Shown: positions 1 through 6,328 of the stretch, piece by piece | Layout of the letters: every line of letters starts with the position of its first letter | Numbering within the stretch: the first letter of the stretch is position 1 | From: Pseudomonadota bacterium | Lineage (GTDB): Bacteria > Pseudomonadota > Alphaproteobacteria > Caulobacterales > Caulobacteraceae | Length of the DNA stretch: 7,959 nt | Direction of reading: 5' to 3' | Assembly (NCBI GenBank): GCA_023445955.1 | Contig: JAEXJH010000392.1 | Span: 1-7,959, forward strand | The notes under the pieces: model-generated | The model's input: only the letters and a program-made list of their open reading frames with translations | Databases searched by the model: none | What the model was told of the DNA's origin: nothing | Translations under genes and position numbers: made by a program

Positions 1-10
1 GGGGCGGACA

Positions 11-28
11 GACCTGCGTGAGCAGGTC
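11..28. other. Short perfect stem-loop just past the acyl-CoA ligase stop codon
   Basis: A perfect 7-bp inverted repeat (GACCTGC / GCAGGTC) surrounds a 4-base loop, 22 bases beyond the stop codon of the minus-strand acyl-CoA ligase gene. Its position fits a 3'-end element of that transcript. No run of T follows it on the minus strand, so it is not a standard intrinsic terminator and may be a simple 3' stability hairpin or chance. The rest of positions 1-50 shows nothing recognisable. Confidence 0.35.
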
Positions 29-50
29 AGGTGGGGGCCTGTGCTGAGCT

Positions 51-1640
51 TCAGTTGATCTGCCGCTCGCGCCCTTCCCAGTAGGGCGCGCGCAGCTCCC
101 GGCGCAGGATCTTGCCCGAGGCGTTCCTCGGCAGCGCCGCCACGAAGTCCACGCTCTTGGGAACCTTGAACCCGGCGATCCGTGTCCGCGCGAAGGCGAT
201 GATGTCGTCAGCGTCCGGCGTCACGCCCGGCTTGGCCGCCACCACCGCCTTGACGGCCTCGCCCCATTTCTCGTCGGGCACGCCGATCACCGCCACCTCG
301 GCCACATGCGGGTGCCCGTAGACGGCGCTCTCGACCTCGGCCGGATAGATGTTCTCGCCGCCCGAGATGATCATGTCCTTCACCCGGTCGTGGATGAACA
401 GATAGCCGTCCTCGTCCAGGTAGCCGGCGTCGCCGGTGCGCAGCCAGCCGTCGGCGTCGATGGTCTTGGCGGTGGCGTCGTCCAGCTTCCAGTAACCGGC
501 CATATTGGCCAAGGAGCGGACGGCCACCTCGCCCACCGCCCCGGTCGGGACGGGCTGGCCGGCCTCGTCGATGACCTTGATCTCGACGCCCGGCATCGGC
601 AGGCCCGCCGCGCGCATGCGCTTGTTGCCGGCCGGATCGTGATCCTCGGGCGGCAGATAGACCACCGTGCCCGTGGTCTCGGTCATGCCGTACTGCTGGA
701 CGAAGCCGCAGCCGAACACCTCCATGCACTCGCGCAGCAGATCCAGCGGGATCGGCGCGGCGCCATAGAGGATGTGGGTCATCCGCGAATAGTCGACCTC
801 GCGCGCACGCGGCTGGCGCACGACGATCTGCAGGGCCGCCGGCACCATGAACATCTTCGAGACGTGGTCTTTCTCGATGTAGTCCAGCACCTTGAATGGA
901 TCGAACTCGCGCGCCACCACGCCCTTGGCGCCATTCAGCAGGCCCACGAGCCCCCAGCCGGTGCCGCCGATATGGGCGACCGGCATGGCGACCAGGCTGA
1001 CGTCGTCCGGCCCCCACTGGTTCCAGTCCAGCGGGTCCTTGGCCGCCGCGCGGCGCATGGCCAGCAGGTTGTCATGGGTCAGCATCGCGCCCTTGGGCCG
1101 GCCCGTGGTGCCCGAGGTGTAGAGCTGGATGGCGATGTCGGAGGTCGCGATCGGCTTGTGGGGGTCGGTGTCGGGGTGCGAGTCCCTCCAGGCCTCGAAG
1201 GTCTGGTAGCCGCCCTCGCCGGCCTCCATGGCGATCACCGTCGGCCGGTCGGCCAGCTCTGAGGCCACCTCGTCGACATGGCTGATCAGTTCGGGGCCGA
1301 CGAAGACCATCTTCGCCTCGCTGTCGGCGACGATGTAGGCGATCTCGGCCGCGGCCAGGCGCCAGCCGATCGGCGTGGTCACCACCCCGGCCTTGGCGGC
1401 CCCGATCAAGAGCTCGAAATAGTGGTCGCTGTTCTTGCCAACATAGGCGATGCGGTCGCCGGTCGACAGGCCCGCGGCGATCAGGGCGTTGGCCACCTGG
1501 TTCGCATGGCGGTCAAAGGCGGCGAAGCTGCTGTCGCGTCCCTCGAAGCTGAAGGCCACAGCGTCGGGCCGCGCCTCGGCGTGATAGCGGGCGACGTCGC
1601 CCAGGGTCTGCATGCGGTCGAATTCGATCGCCTCGGCCAT
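51..1640 (-). CDS. AMP-forming acyl-CoA synthetase (fatty-acid--CoA ligase family)
   Basis: This 529-residue protein belongs to the ANL adenylate-forming superfamily. It should activate a carboxylic acid with ATP to an acyl-adenylate and transfer it to coenzyme A in the cytoplasm. All signature motifs are present in order: the phosphate-binding loop YTSGTTGRPKG (about 174-184), the YGMTETTG motif (317-324), the GDAGYLDEDGY and DRVKD hinge region (403-422), GGENIYP (427-433), and the C-terminal PRNASGK with the catalytic lysine at 510. Length is typical of the medium/long-chain and aryl-CoA ligase branch. No signal peptide or membrane segment is seen. The ATG at 1640 is preceded by GGGAG nine bases upstream, which supports this start. 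The substrate cannot be read from sequence; fatty acid, short branched acid or an aromatic acid are all possible, so no gene symbol is given. It lies downstream of copB on the same strand after a 92-bp gap with an inverted repeat, so it is probably a separate unit. Confidence 0.93.
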   Translation of the reverse strand: MAEAIEFDRMQTLGDVARYHAEARPDAVAFSFEGRDSSFAAFDRHANQVANALIAAGLSTGDRIAYVGKNSDHYFELLIGAAKAGVVTTPIGWRLAAAEIAYIVADSEAKMVFVGPELISHVDEVASELADRPTVIAMEAGEGGYQTFEAWRDSHPDTDPHKPIATSDIAIQLYTSGTTGRPKGAMLTHDNLLAMRRAAAKDPLDWNQWGPDDVSLVAMPVAHIGGTGWGLVGLLNGAKGVVAREFDPFKVLDYIEKDHVSKMFMVPAALQIVVRQPRAREVDYSRMTHILYGAAPIPLDLLRECMEVFGCGFVQQYGMTETTGTVVYLPPEDHDPAGNKRMRAAGLPMPGVEIKVIDEAGQPVPTGAVGEVAVRSLANMAGYWKLDDATAKTIDADGWLRTGDAGYLDEDGYLFIHDRVKDMIISGGENIYPAEVESAVYGHPHVAEVAVIGVPDEKWGEAVKAVVAAKPGVTPDADDIIAFARTRIAGFKVPKSVDFVAALPRNASGKILRRELRAPYWEGRERQIN

Positions 1641-1697
1641 CGCGCCTGACTCCCTCTGTCTCCGCTCTGACGGCGGTCAAACGGATGTTGGGCCAGG

Positions 1698-1725
1698 GTT
1701 ACGGTCACGGCAAGCTGTCCGTAAC
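1698..1725. other. Inverted repeat between copB and the acyl-CoA ligase gene
   Basis: A perfect 7-bp inverted repeat, GTTACGG and CCGTAAC, is separated by 14 bases. The spacer can add a few weaker inner pairs (A-T, C-G, G-U, G-C around a CAAG loop). It lies 7 bases past the copB stop and 57 bases before the acyl-CoA ligase start, both genes being on the minus strand. It could end the copAB transcript, although no T-run follows. It could equally be a regulator-binding palindrome for the acyl-CoA ligase promoter. The sequence does not decide between these. Confidence 0.45.
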
Positions 1726-1732
1726 GATAGGG

Positions 1733-2464
1733 TCAGCGCCAGGCGCGCACGCCGATCACCACCGCCGTGCTCCCGGCCCGCTCGCCCGCCATCACCGCCG
1801 GCCCGAACGCCCGCTCGCGCACCAGGCCGACATAAGGAGCGAACTCGCGGGTGATCTCGTAGCGCAGCCGCAGGCCGCCCTCGAGCCGCCCCCAGCCCGC
1901 CTCGGCGACGTCGGCCTCGACGCGTGGCTGCAGGATCAGCTTCTGGGTCAGGCGCAGGTCGTAGGACGCCTCACCCCGCGCCGAGACCTTGCCCTGGTCG
2001 GAGAGATAGGCCGTGCCCTGGAGCTCGAACCAGTACGGCGCGAGCCCCTCGAAACCGACGGCGGCATAGCTGCGGCCCTTGGGCGCGAGATCGTAGCGGA
2101 CGCCCGCCTGCAGATCGAAATAGGGACCGACTGGCCAGGCCTTCAGCACCTCGGCCTCGCCCTTCTCCCAGCCCTCGCCGTTTGTGCGTTCGCCGCGGGC
2201 CTTGACGACCCACTTGGACGCGTCGGTTCCCCACCAGGCCTCGCCCTCGAAGGCCTGGCCGTCGGCGCCGTTGCGGGCGCGGTATTCCAGGGTGTCGGCG
2301 CGGACGGTCCAGGCCGTACCGCCGCCATGCTCCTTCATCAGCTGGGCGCGGGCGGCGGCCATGGCCTGTGGGCTGTAGAACCGCTCGGCGGCGTGATCCC
2401 CCGGCGTGGCCGGCTGGACCTGCTCGACGGCCGGCGGCGCATGGTGCTCGTGCTGGACCATCAT
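1733..2464 (-). CDS. copB: Copper resistance protein CopB/PcoB family, outer-membrane copper protein
   Basis: This 243-residue protein carries the CopB domain over most of its length (from about residue 26, AERFYSPQAM, to the end). Typical family stretches are visible: FDLQAGVRYDLAPKGRSYAA (116-135), LAPYWFELQGTAYLSDQGKV (141-160), LTQKLILQPRVEADV (172-186) and LRLRYEITREFAPYVGL (198-214). CopB proteins are beta-barrel proteins of the outer membrane that handle copper with the oxidase CopA. The N-terminus is short and histidine-bearing (H5, H7, H8) and lacks the long Met/His repeats of larger homologues. The ATG at 2464 overlaps the copA stop as ATGA, so translation is likely coupled; a second ATG follows directly. 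Two oddities stand out: no signal peptide is visible from this start, although an exported barrel needs one, and the last residue is Arg (VRAWR) rather than an aromatic one. The segment after VEADV is also shorter than I expect for the family. An in-frame open stretch continues upstream inside copA, but no signal peptide is evident there either. Confidence 0.88.
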   Translation of the reverse strand: MMVQHEHHAPPAVEQVQPATPGDHAAERFYSPQAMAAARAQLMKEHGGGTAWTVRADTLEYRARNGADGQAFEGEAWWGTDASKWVVKARGERTNGEGWEKGEAEVLKAWPVGPYFDLQAGVRYDLAPKGRSYAAVGFEGLAPYWFELQGTAYLSDQGKVSARGEASYDLRLTQKLILQPRVEADVAEAGWGRLEGGLRLRYEITREFAPYVGLVRERAFGPAVMAGERAGSTAVVIGVRAWR

Positions 2465-4116
2465 GCGAGCGGCCGCACCGTCACGACGTTGAACATCCCC
2501 GCATGCATGTGCAGCAGCAGGTGGCAGTGGAAGGCCCAGTCGCCGGGCTCGCTGGCCGTCAGGTCGAACGAGACCATGCCGCCCGGCGCGACATTGACCG
2601 TGTGCTTCAGCGGCGGGTTCTTCTGGCCATTCACCAGCTCGAAGAAGTGGCCGTGCAGGTGGATCGGGTGGGCCATCATGGTGTCGTTGATCAGCACCAC
2701 GCGCACCCGCTCGCCGCGCTGGAAGGCGATGGGCTTCTTGATCGGCCCGAACGCCTCGCCATCGAACGCCCACATGAAGCGCTCCATGTTGCCGGTCAGG
2801 TGGATCTCCATCGTCCGCCCCGGCGGGCGCGGATCGGGCGGCGGATGCAGGCTGGCCAGGTCGGCGTAGCGCAGCACCTTGTGGCCCACGTCCTCCAGCC
2901 CCTGAGGCGGCTGGCCCATGCGGTCCATCGGCATCGGCGAGATGGTCTGGACGCCCGGGGTCAGCGGCACGTTCGGGGCGTTGCTCTGGGCCCGCATCGA
3001 CATGTCCATGCCGGGCATGTCCATCCCGTGATGCATATTGCCCATGCCCATGTCCTTCATCGTCGCCAGCGGCCGCTTGCGCAGCGGCGGCACGGGGGCG
3101 GACATGCCCAGGCGCGGAGCCAGTGTGGCGCGCGCCATGCCCGAACGGTCCGAGGCCTCGGCGACCAGGGTGAAGGCCTTGTCCGCCGTCGGCCGCACGA
3201 TGACGTCGAAGGTCTCGGCCGGGGCGATCTGGAACTCGTCGACGCCGACCGGGACCAGCGGCTGGCCGTCGGTCGCCACGACCTCCAGCGAGAGGCCCGG
3301 GATCCGGACGTTGAAGATGGTCATGGCCGCGGAATTGATGAAGCGCAGCCGCACCCGCTCGCCGGGCTTGAACAGCCCCGTCCAGTTGTCGCCCGGCCCG
3401 TGGCCGTTGACGAGGTAGGTGTAGACCGAGCCCGTGACGTCGGCGATGTCGGTGGGGTCCATCCGCATCTTGCCCCATTCGACGCGGTCCTTCAGCGACT
3501 GATCCTGGCCCTTCAGCAGGCCCGCCACCGTCTGCTTCTGCATATTGAAGTGGCCGGCATTGACCTTCAGCTTCCGGAACAGCTCATGCGGATGCAGGAA
3601 GCTCCAGTCCGACAGCACCACCACATGCTCGCGGTCGTAGGGAATGGGATCCTCGCCGGCCGGGTCAATGATCATCGGACCGTAGTGGCCGACCTGCTCC
3701 TGCAGGCCCGAGTGGCTGTGCCACCAGTAGGTGCCCGCCTGGCGGACCGGGAACTCGTAGGTGAAGGTCTCGCCGGGCTTGATGCCCGGGAAGCTGACGC
3801 CCGGCACGCCGTCCATCTGGAAAGGCACCAGCAAGCCGTGCCAATGGATCGAGGTGTCCTCGTCGAGGGTGTTCGTCACCGACAGCCGGACGTTCTGGCC
3901 TTCCTTCAGGCGGATCAGCGGACCAGGGATCGAGCCGTTGACGGTGACCGCATGGCCCGACTTGCCGTCGATCGTCGCCATCTTGTGGCCGACGGTCAGC
4001 TTGATCTCGTCGCCCGACAGCGCCGCCGGCCGCTCGCTAGCCGTTGCCCATTCGGGCAGCAGGCCGGCCGCGCCCAGTCCAAGAGCGCCGCGCAGAAGGG
4101 TCCGTCGATCGATCAT
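2461..4116 (-). CDS. copA: Multicopper oxidase CopA/PcoA, Tat-exported copper resistance protein
   Basis: This 551-residue protein is a complete three-cupredoxin multicopper oxidase of the CopA/PcoA copper-resistance type. It should oxidise Cu(I) to less toxic Cu(II) in the periplasm. The N-terminus has a twin-arginine export signal (RRTLLRG at 4-10, then a hydrophobic stretch and an ATA-type cleavage region near 24-26). All four copper-ligand motifs are intact: HWHG (91-94), WWHSHSG (131-137), HPIHLHGH (483-490) and HCHLLLHMHAGM (530-541), the last with the type 1 Cys531 and axial Met541. A Met/His-rich segment (353-374, many M-x-M and MHHGMDM) lies between domains two and three, as in CopA proteins that bind extra copper. 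The gene overlaps copB by 4 bases, giving a copAB operon. It starts 48 bp from the divergent ybaK start. A Shine-Dalgarno match before the ATG is weak. No copper sensor gene (CopRS or CueR type) is present in the window. Confidence 0.96.
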   Translation of the reverse strand: MIDRRTLLRGALGLGAAGLLPEWATASERPAALSGDEIKLTVGHKMATIDGKSGHAVTVNGSIPGPLIRLKEGQNVRLSVTNTLDEDTSIHWHGLLVPFQMDGVPGVSFPGIKPGETFTYEFPVRQAGTYWWHSHSGLQEQVGHYGPMIIDPAGEDPIPYDREHVVVLSDWSFLHPHELFRKLKVNAGHFNMQKQTVAGLLKGQDQSLKDRVEWGKMRMDPTDIADVTGSVYTYLVNGHGPGDNWTGLFKPGERVRLRFINSAAMTIFNVRIPGLSLEVVATDGQPLVPVGVDEFQIAPAETFDVIVRPTADKAFTLVAEASDRSGMARATLAPRLGMSAPVPPLRKRPLATMKDMGMGNMHHGMDMPGMDMSMRAQSNAPNVPLTPGVQTISPMPMDRMGQPPQGLEDVGHKVLRYADLASLHPPPDPRPPGRTMEIHLTGNMERFMWAFDGEAFGPIKKPIAFQRGERVRVVLINDTMMAHPIHLHGHFFELVNGQKNPPLKHTVNVAPGGMVSFDLTASEPGDWAFHCHLLLHMHAGMFNVVTVRPLA

Positions 4117-4164
4117 CCGCTATCCGTATTCCAACCTTCAGCGCACTTGGGTATCACCCAAACC
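4117..4164. promoter_or_regulatory. Compact divergent intergenic region with a 15-bp palindrome
   Basis: Only 48 bp separate the divergent copA and ybaK start codons. At 4147-4161 there is a perfect inverted repeat TTGGGT-ATC-ACCCAA, ending three bases before the ybaK ATG. The palindrome could be a regulator site or a hairpin. On the plus strand a weak pair, TTCCAA (4129-4134) and TATCAC (4152-4157) with a 17-bp spacer, would start a nearly leaderless ybaK message. On the minus strand TTGGAC lies inside the first ybaK codons and could serve copA. These promoter assignments are inference; the palindrome is seen directly. It does not match the CueR operator pattern that I know. Confidence 0.4.
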
Positions 4165-4641
4165 ATGTCCAAGAGCACGCCCGCCACGATCGCATTGACC
4201 AGGGCCGGCGTCGCCTTCGACCTGCATACGTACGACTACGACCCCGGCTCGGAGCGCGTCGGCCTGCAGGCGGCCGAGGCCCTGGGCGAGGATCCCAGCC
4301 GCGTGCTCAAGACCCTGATCGTGATGCTGGACGGCAAGCCCGCCTGCGCCATCCTGCCCTCGGACAAGGAGGTCAGCATGAAGAAGCTGGCCGCGGCGCT
4401 AAAGGGCAAGTCCGCCGCCATGGCCCCCGTCCCCGACGCCGAACGCATCACTGGCTACAAGGTCGGCGGCGTCAGCCCGTTCGGCCAGAAGAAGCGCCTG
4501 CCGACGGTGATGGAGGAAGCCGCCCTGGCCGAGCCCTACGTCTTCCTCAACGGCGGCCAGCGCGGCCTGCAGGTGAAGCTGGCGCCGGCGGATGCGGTGA
4601 CGGCCCTGGGCGCGGTCACGGCCGCGATCGTTTCGGAATAG
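4165..4641 (+). CDS. ybaK: Cys-tRNA(Pro)/Cys-tRNA(Cys) deacylase YbaK (EbsC)
   Basis: This 158-residue protein matches the YbaK/ProX editing-domain family. It hydrolyses cysteine mischarged onto tRNA(Pro) after release from prolyl-tRNA synthetase, protecting translation fidelity in the cytoplasm. The start TPATIALTRAGVAFDLHTYD fits the usual N-terminal helix and strand. The conserved lysine in RVLKTLIV (K49), the DKEVSMKKLA segment (67-76) and the loop GYKVGGVSPFGQKKRLPT (98-114) are all present, and the length equals the family norm of about 160. The ATG at 4165 is chosen because family homology begins there. The same frame stays open for a long way upstream, but only as a shadow of copA on the other strand. 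No good Shine-Dalgarno sequence precedes the ATG, so a leaderless or near-leaderless message is possible. It is divergent from copA, with no evident functional tie. Confidence 0.94.
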   Translation: MSKSTPATIALTRAGVAFDLHTYDYDPGSERVGLQAAEALGEDPSRVLKTLIVMLDGKPACAILPSDKEVSMKKLAAALKGKSAAMAPVPDAERITGYKVGGVSPFGQKKRLPTVMEEAALAEPYVFLNGGQRGLQVKLAPADAVTALGAVTAAIVSE

Positions 4642-4648
4642 GCGGCGC

Positions 4649-4678
4649 TTGATATCCCGCGCGGTTCTCGCCTATAAG
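4649..4678 (+). promoter_or_regulatory. Probable housekeeping-sigma promoter of the tRNA gene
   Basis: TTGATA (4649-4654) and TATAAG (4673-4678) are separated by 18 bp, close to the -35/-10 consensus and unusually AT-rich for this GC-rich DNA. Transcription would start near 4685, about seven bases before the tRNA. The pair sits in the short gap between the ybaK stop and the tRNA, so the tRNA has its own promoter. Confidence is moderate because it rests on motif match and position only. Confidence 0.6.
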
Positions 4679-4691
4679 CCCCGCCTCCTGG

Positions 4692-4768
4692 GGCTGGGTA
4701 GCTCAGATGGTTAGAGCGGTGGATTCATAACCCACAGGTCGGCGGTTCGATCCCGCCCCCCGCCACCA
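4692..4768 (+). tRNA. tRNA with anticodon CAT, elongator Met type (Ile2 not excluded)
   Basis: A 77-base cloverleaf with encoded CCA is visible. It has an acceptor stem at 4692-4698 / 4758-4764, a D stem at 4701-4704 / 4714-4717, and an anticodon stem at 4719-4723 / 4731-4735 with loop TTCATAA and anticodon CAT at 4726-4728. A 5-base variable loop follows, then a T stem at 4741-4745 / 4753-4757 with loop TTCGATC, discriminator A and CCA at 4766-4768. The paired G1-C72 and the lack of three consecutive G-C pairs at the base of the anticodon stem exclude initiator tRNA. A CAT anticodon may also denote tRNA-Ile2, whose C34 is modified by TilS; this cannot be settled by eye. Two positions are not Watson-Crick: T4-C69 in the acceptor stem and A31-C39 closing the anticodon loop. 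Confidence 0.93.
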
Positions 4769-4808
4769 GGAATTGACCGGCTGTCGACGCCGGCGCTCTA
4801 CTCCCGAC

Positions 4809-5222
4809 ATGACTGACCAGACCTTCAAGGGCGGCTGCCTGTGCGGCGCGTTGCGCTGGGAGGCGGATCGCGCGCCCGACTTCATGGGCGTGTGCTGCTG
4901 CGCCGACTGCCGCAAGGCGTCGGGCGGGGGCTTCGTCCCGTTCATGGGCTTTTCGGCCGCCGCCCTGACGATCAGCGGCCCGGCGCGGCAGTACCGCAGC
5001 CGGGCCTTCCGAGGGGGCGAGGCCACCCGCAATTCTTGCCCCACCTGCGGGGGCCTCGTCTTCGGCGGCGAGCACGGGCTGCACGACAGCCACACGATCT
5101 ACGCCGGCAGCCTGGACGACCCGAACCTGTTCAAGCCGACCATGGCCCTCTTCGACCGCGACCGTCCGGACTGGGTGATCCTGCCGGCCGGCCTGACGGT
5201 GTTCGAGACGATGCCGAACTAG
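4809..5222 (+). CDS. GFA-domain (CENP-V/GFA type) zinc-binding protein
   Basis: This 137-residue protein is a single GFA domain, the fold of glutathione-dependent formaldehyde-activating enzyme and related proteins. The zinc-binding cysteines are in place: GGCLCGALRW (C10, C12), CCCADCRKASG (C29-C31, C34) and SCPTCGG (C77, C80). Most family members read C-H-C in the central motif; here the middle residue is also Cys, giving three cysteines in a row. Most single-domain GFA proteins have no proven substrate, so a role in formaldehyde chemistry is not assumed. No signal peptide is seen. The ATG at 4809 is chosen over an in-frame TTG at 4773, because homology starts with TFKGGCLCGA and the TTG lies just after the tRNA. 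No clear Shine-Dalgarno sequence is present. The stop codon is 8 bp from the stop of the convergent downstream gene. No formaldehyde-pathway partner lies in the window. Confidence 0.92.
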   Translation: MTDQTFKGGCLCGALRWEADRAPDFMGVCCCADCRKASGGGFVPFMGFSAAALTISGPARQYRSRAFRGGEATRNSCPTCGGLVFGGEHGLHDSHTIYAGSLDDPNLFKPTMALFDRDRPDWVILPAGLTVFETMPN

Positions 5223-5230
5223 CCAGAAAG

Positions 5231-6328
5231 CTAGACGAAGGTCCCCACGTCGTGGTGGTGGCTCGGCTGGGCGACCAGGGCCACGGCCTCGGCCGGCGAC
5301 TTGCCGGCCACCAGCGCGCTGCCATAGCTGGCGTTGCCGTCATAGGCCTGGGTCAGGAAGGCCTTGGTCGACTCCGCATAGAGGCCGACCCCCGCGTTCA
5401 TGCCGGCATACATGACGAAGCCGGCCATGGCCGCCTTGGCGCCCAGCGCGTCGTGACCGTAGGCGGTGAAGTAGCTCTGCTGGGAGACGATGTAGTCCAC
5501 CGCCGCGCTGACGTTGATGCCGGCCGCCGCGGCCTTGGTGTTGCCGATGATGGCGTCATAGGCCTTCGCCACCGCGTCGCGGAACGTCAGGCTGTCATAG
5601 GCCGTCTTGAAGGCCGCCGCGCCCGTACCGCTCATGGCCTGGTTGACCGCGAACTCGATGTATTTGTTGCCGGTGTTGTAGATGGCGTAGGCGTAGTCGG
5701 TCAGGTCGCTGGTGTTGGTCGCGCTGTCGATCATGTCGTTCAGCGCCGCCTGGGTCGGCGTCTTGCCGGTGAAGAAGTTCATCGCCTGCAGCGCCAGGGC
5801 CGAGGTGTCGATCGAATAGCCGACCAGCTTGTCGACGAAGACCGTCTTGGTGATCTTGTTGGCGATGACGTCGGCCTGCAGCTTGGCCAGCTCGTTCATC
5901 TCGGCATAGAAGGCGTTGAGCACCTTCTCGCCGTTCGGGCCGGTCAGATATTCCGACAGCGCCTTGGACGAGGTGGCCGAGATGCCGGCCAGGGCCTTGT
6001 AGGCGTCCTTGATCTGGGCGTCGGTCAGCACGATCGGGTTGGTGACCGTCCCGCCGCCCGAGCCGCCGCTGCCGCCCGCACCAAAGGCCACGCTGAGCGG
6101 CGTATCCAGCGGATACTTGGTCAGGGCGTCCTTCAGCGTCTGGACGCCGATATTGATCAGGGCCGGATTGGCCTCGACCAGGGCCAGGGCCGCGTCGACG
6201 TCGGGCGTCAGCACGCCGAAGCTCTTCAGCAGCGGGCGCAGGTCGACGAACTTGAAGCTGGCCTGGATCAGCCCGCTGTCGACCAGCTGGATCATGAATT
6301 GGAAGTCGCGAAGTGTCGGTTCGGCCAT
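5231..6328 (-). CDS. RsaA N-terminal-domain-like protein without RTX repeats
   Basis: This 365-residue protein is of unproven function. Residues about 150-330 resemble the LPS-binding N-terminal domain of the Caulobacter S-layer protein RsaA as I remember it. Matching landmarks in order are NFFTG (184-188), DSATNTSDL (201-209), NKYIEFAVNQA (221-231), AYDAIIGN (257-263 region) and AAAGINVSAAVDYI (267-280). Ahead of this lie an N-terminal region unlike RsaA (1-81, helical in appearance, starting TLRDFQFMIQ) and a Gly/Ser linker (82-93). None of the glycine/aspartate calcium-binding nonapeptides of RsaA are present. No signal peptide or membrane segment is visible. The C-terminus SHHHDVGTFV ends in hydrophobic residues after an Asp, which would be compatible with a type I secretion signal, but this is weak. 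The start at 6328 is chosen over 6373 because GGAGGG lies 8 bases upstream. A surface or S-layer-linked role is inference; a cytoplasmic role remains possible. Confidence 0.85.
   Translation of the reverse strand: MAEPTLRDFQFMIQLVDSGLIQASFKFVDLRPLLKSFGVLTPDVDAALALVEANPALINIGVQTLKDALTKYPLDTPLSVAFGAGGSGGSGGGTVTNPIVLTDAQIKDAYKALAGISATSSKALSEYLTGPNGEKVLNAFYAEMNELAKLQADVIANKITKTVFVDKLVGYSIDTSALALQAMNFFTGKTPTQAALNDMIDSATNTSDLTDYAYAIYNTGNKYIEFAVNQAMSGTGAAAFKTAYDSLTFRDAVAKAYDAIIGNTKAAAAGINVSAAVDYIVSQQSYFTAYGHDALGAKAAMAGFVMYAGMNAGVGLYAESTKAFLTQAYDGNASYGSALVAGKSPAEAVALVAQPSHHHDVGTFV

Noticed and set aside
306..1262. Plus-strand open frame opposite the acyl-CoA ligase
   Set aside because: Its composition is typical of antisense shadows in GC-rich genes and no domain is recognisable. 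The minus strand has all the ligase motifs.
3001..3062. Apparent short tandem repeat (repeated CAT-rich units) inside copA
   Set aside because: It encodes the Met/His-rich copper-binding segment of CopA, so the repetition follows from the protein and is not a DNA repeat element.
2465..3478. Upstream in-frame extension of copB inside copA
   Set aside because: The translation is an out-of-frame version of copA with no family similarity or signal peptide, and the ATGA overlap gives a natural start at 2464.
2368..4164. Very long plus-strand open frame running into ybaK
   Set aside because: It is antisense to copA/copB. Its translation is low-complexity and rich in Arg, His and Ala, while the minus strand encodes complete conserved proteins. 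Only the part from 4165 is real.
4773..4808. TTG start for the GFA protein
   Set aside because: It begins right behind the tRNA 3' end and adds residues without family similarity. The ATG at 4809 matches the domain start.
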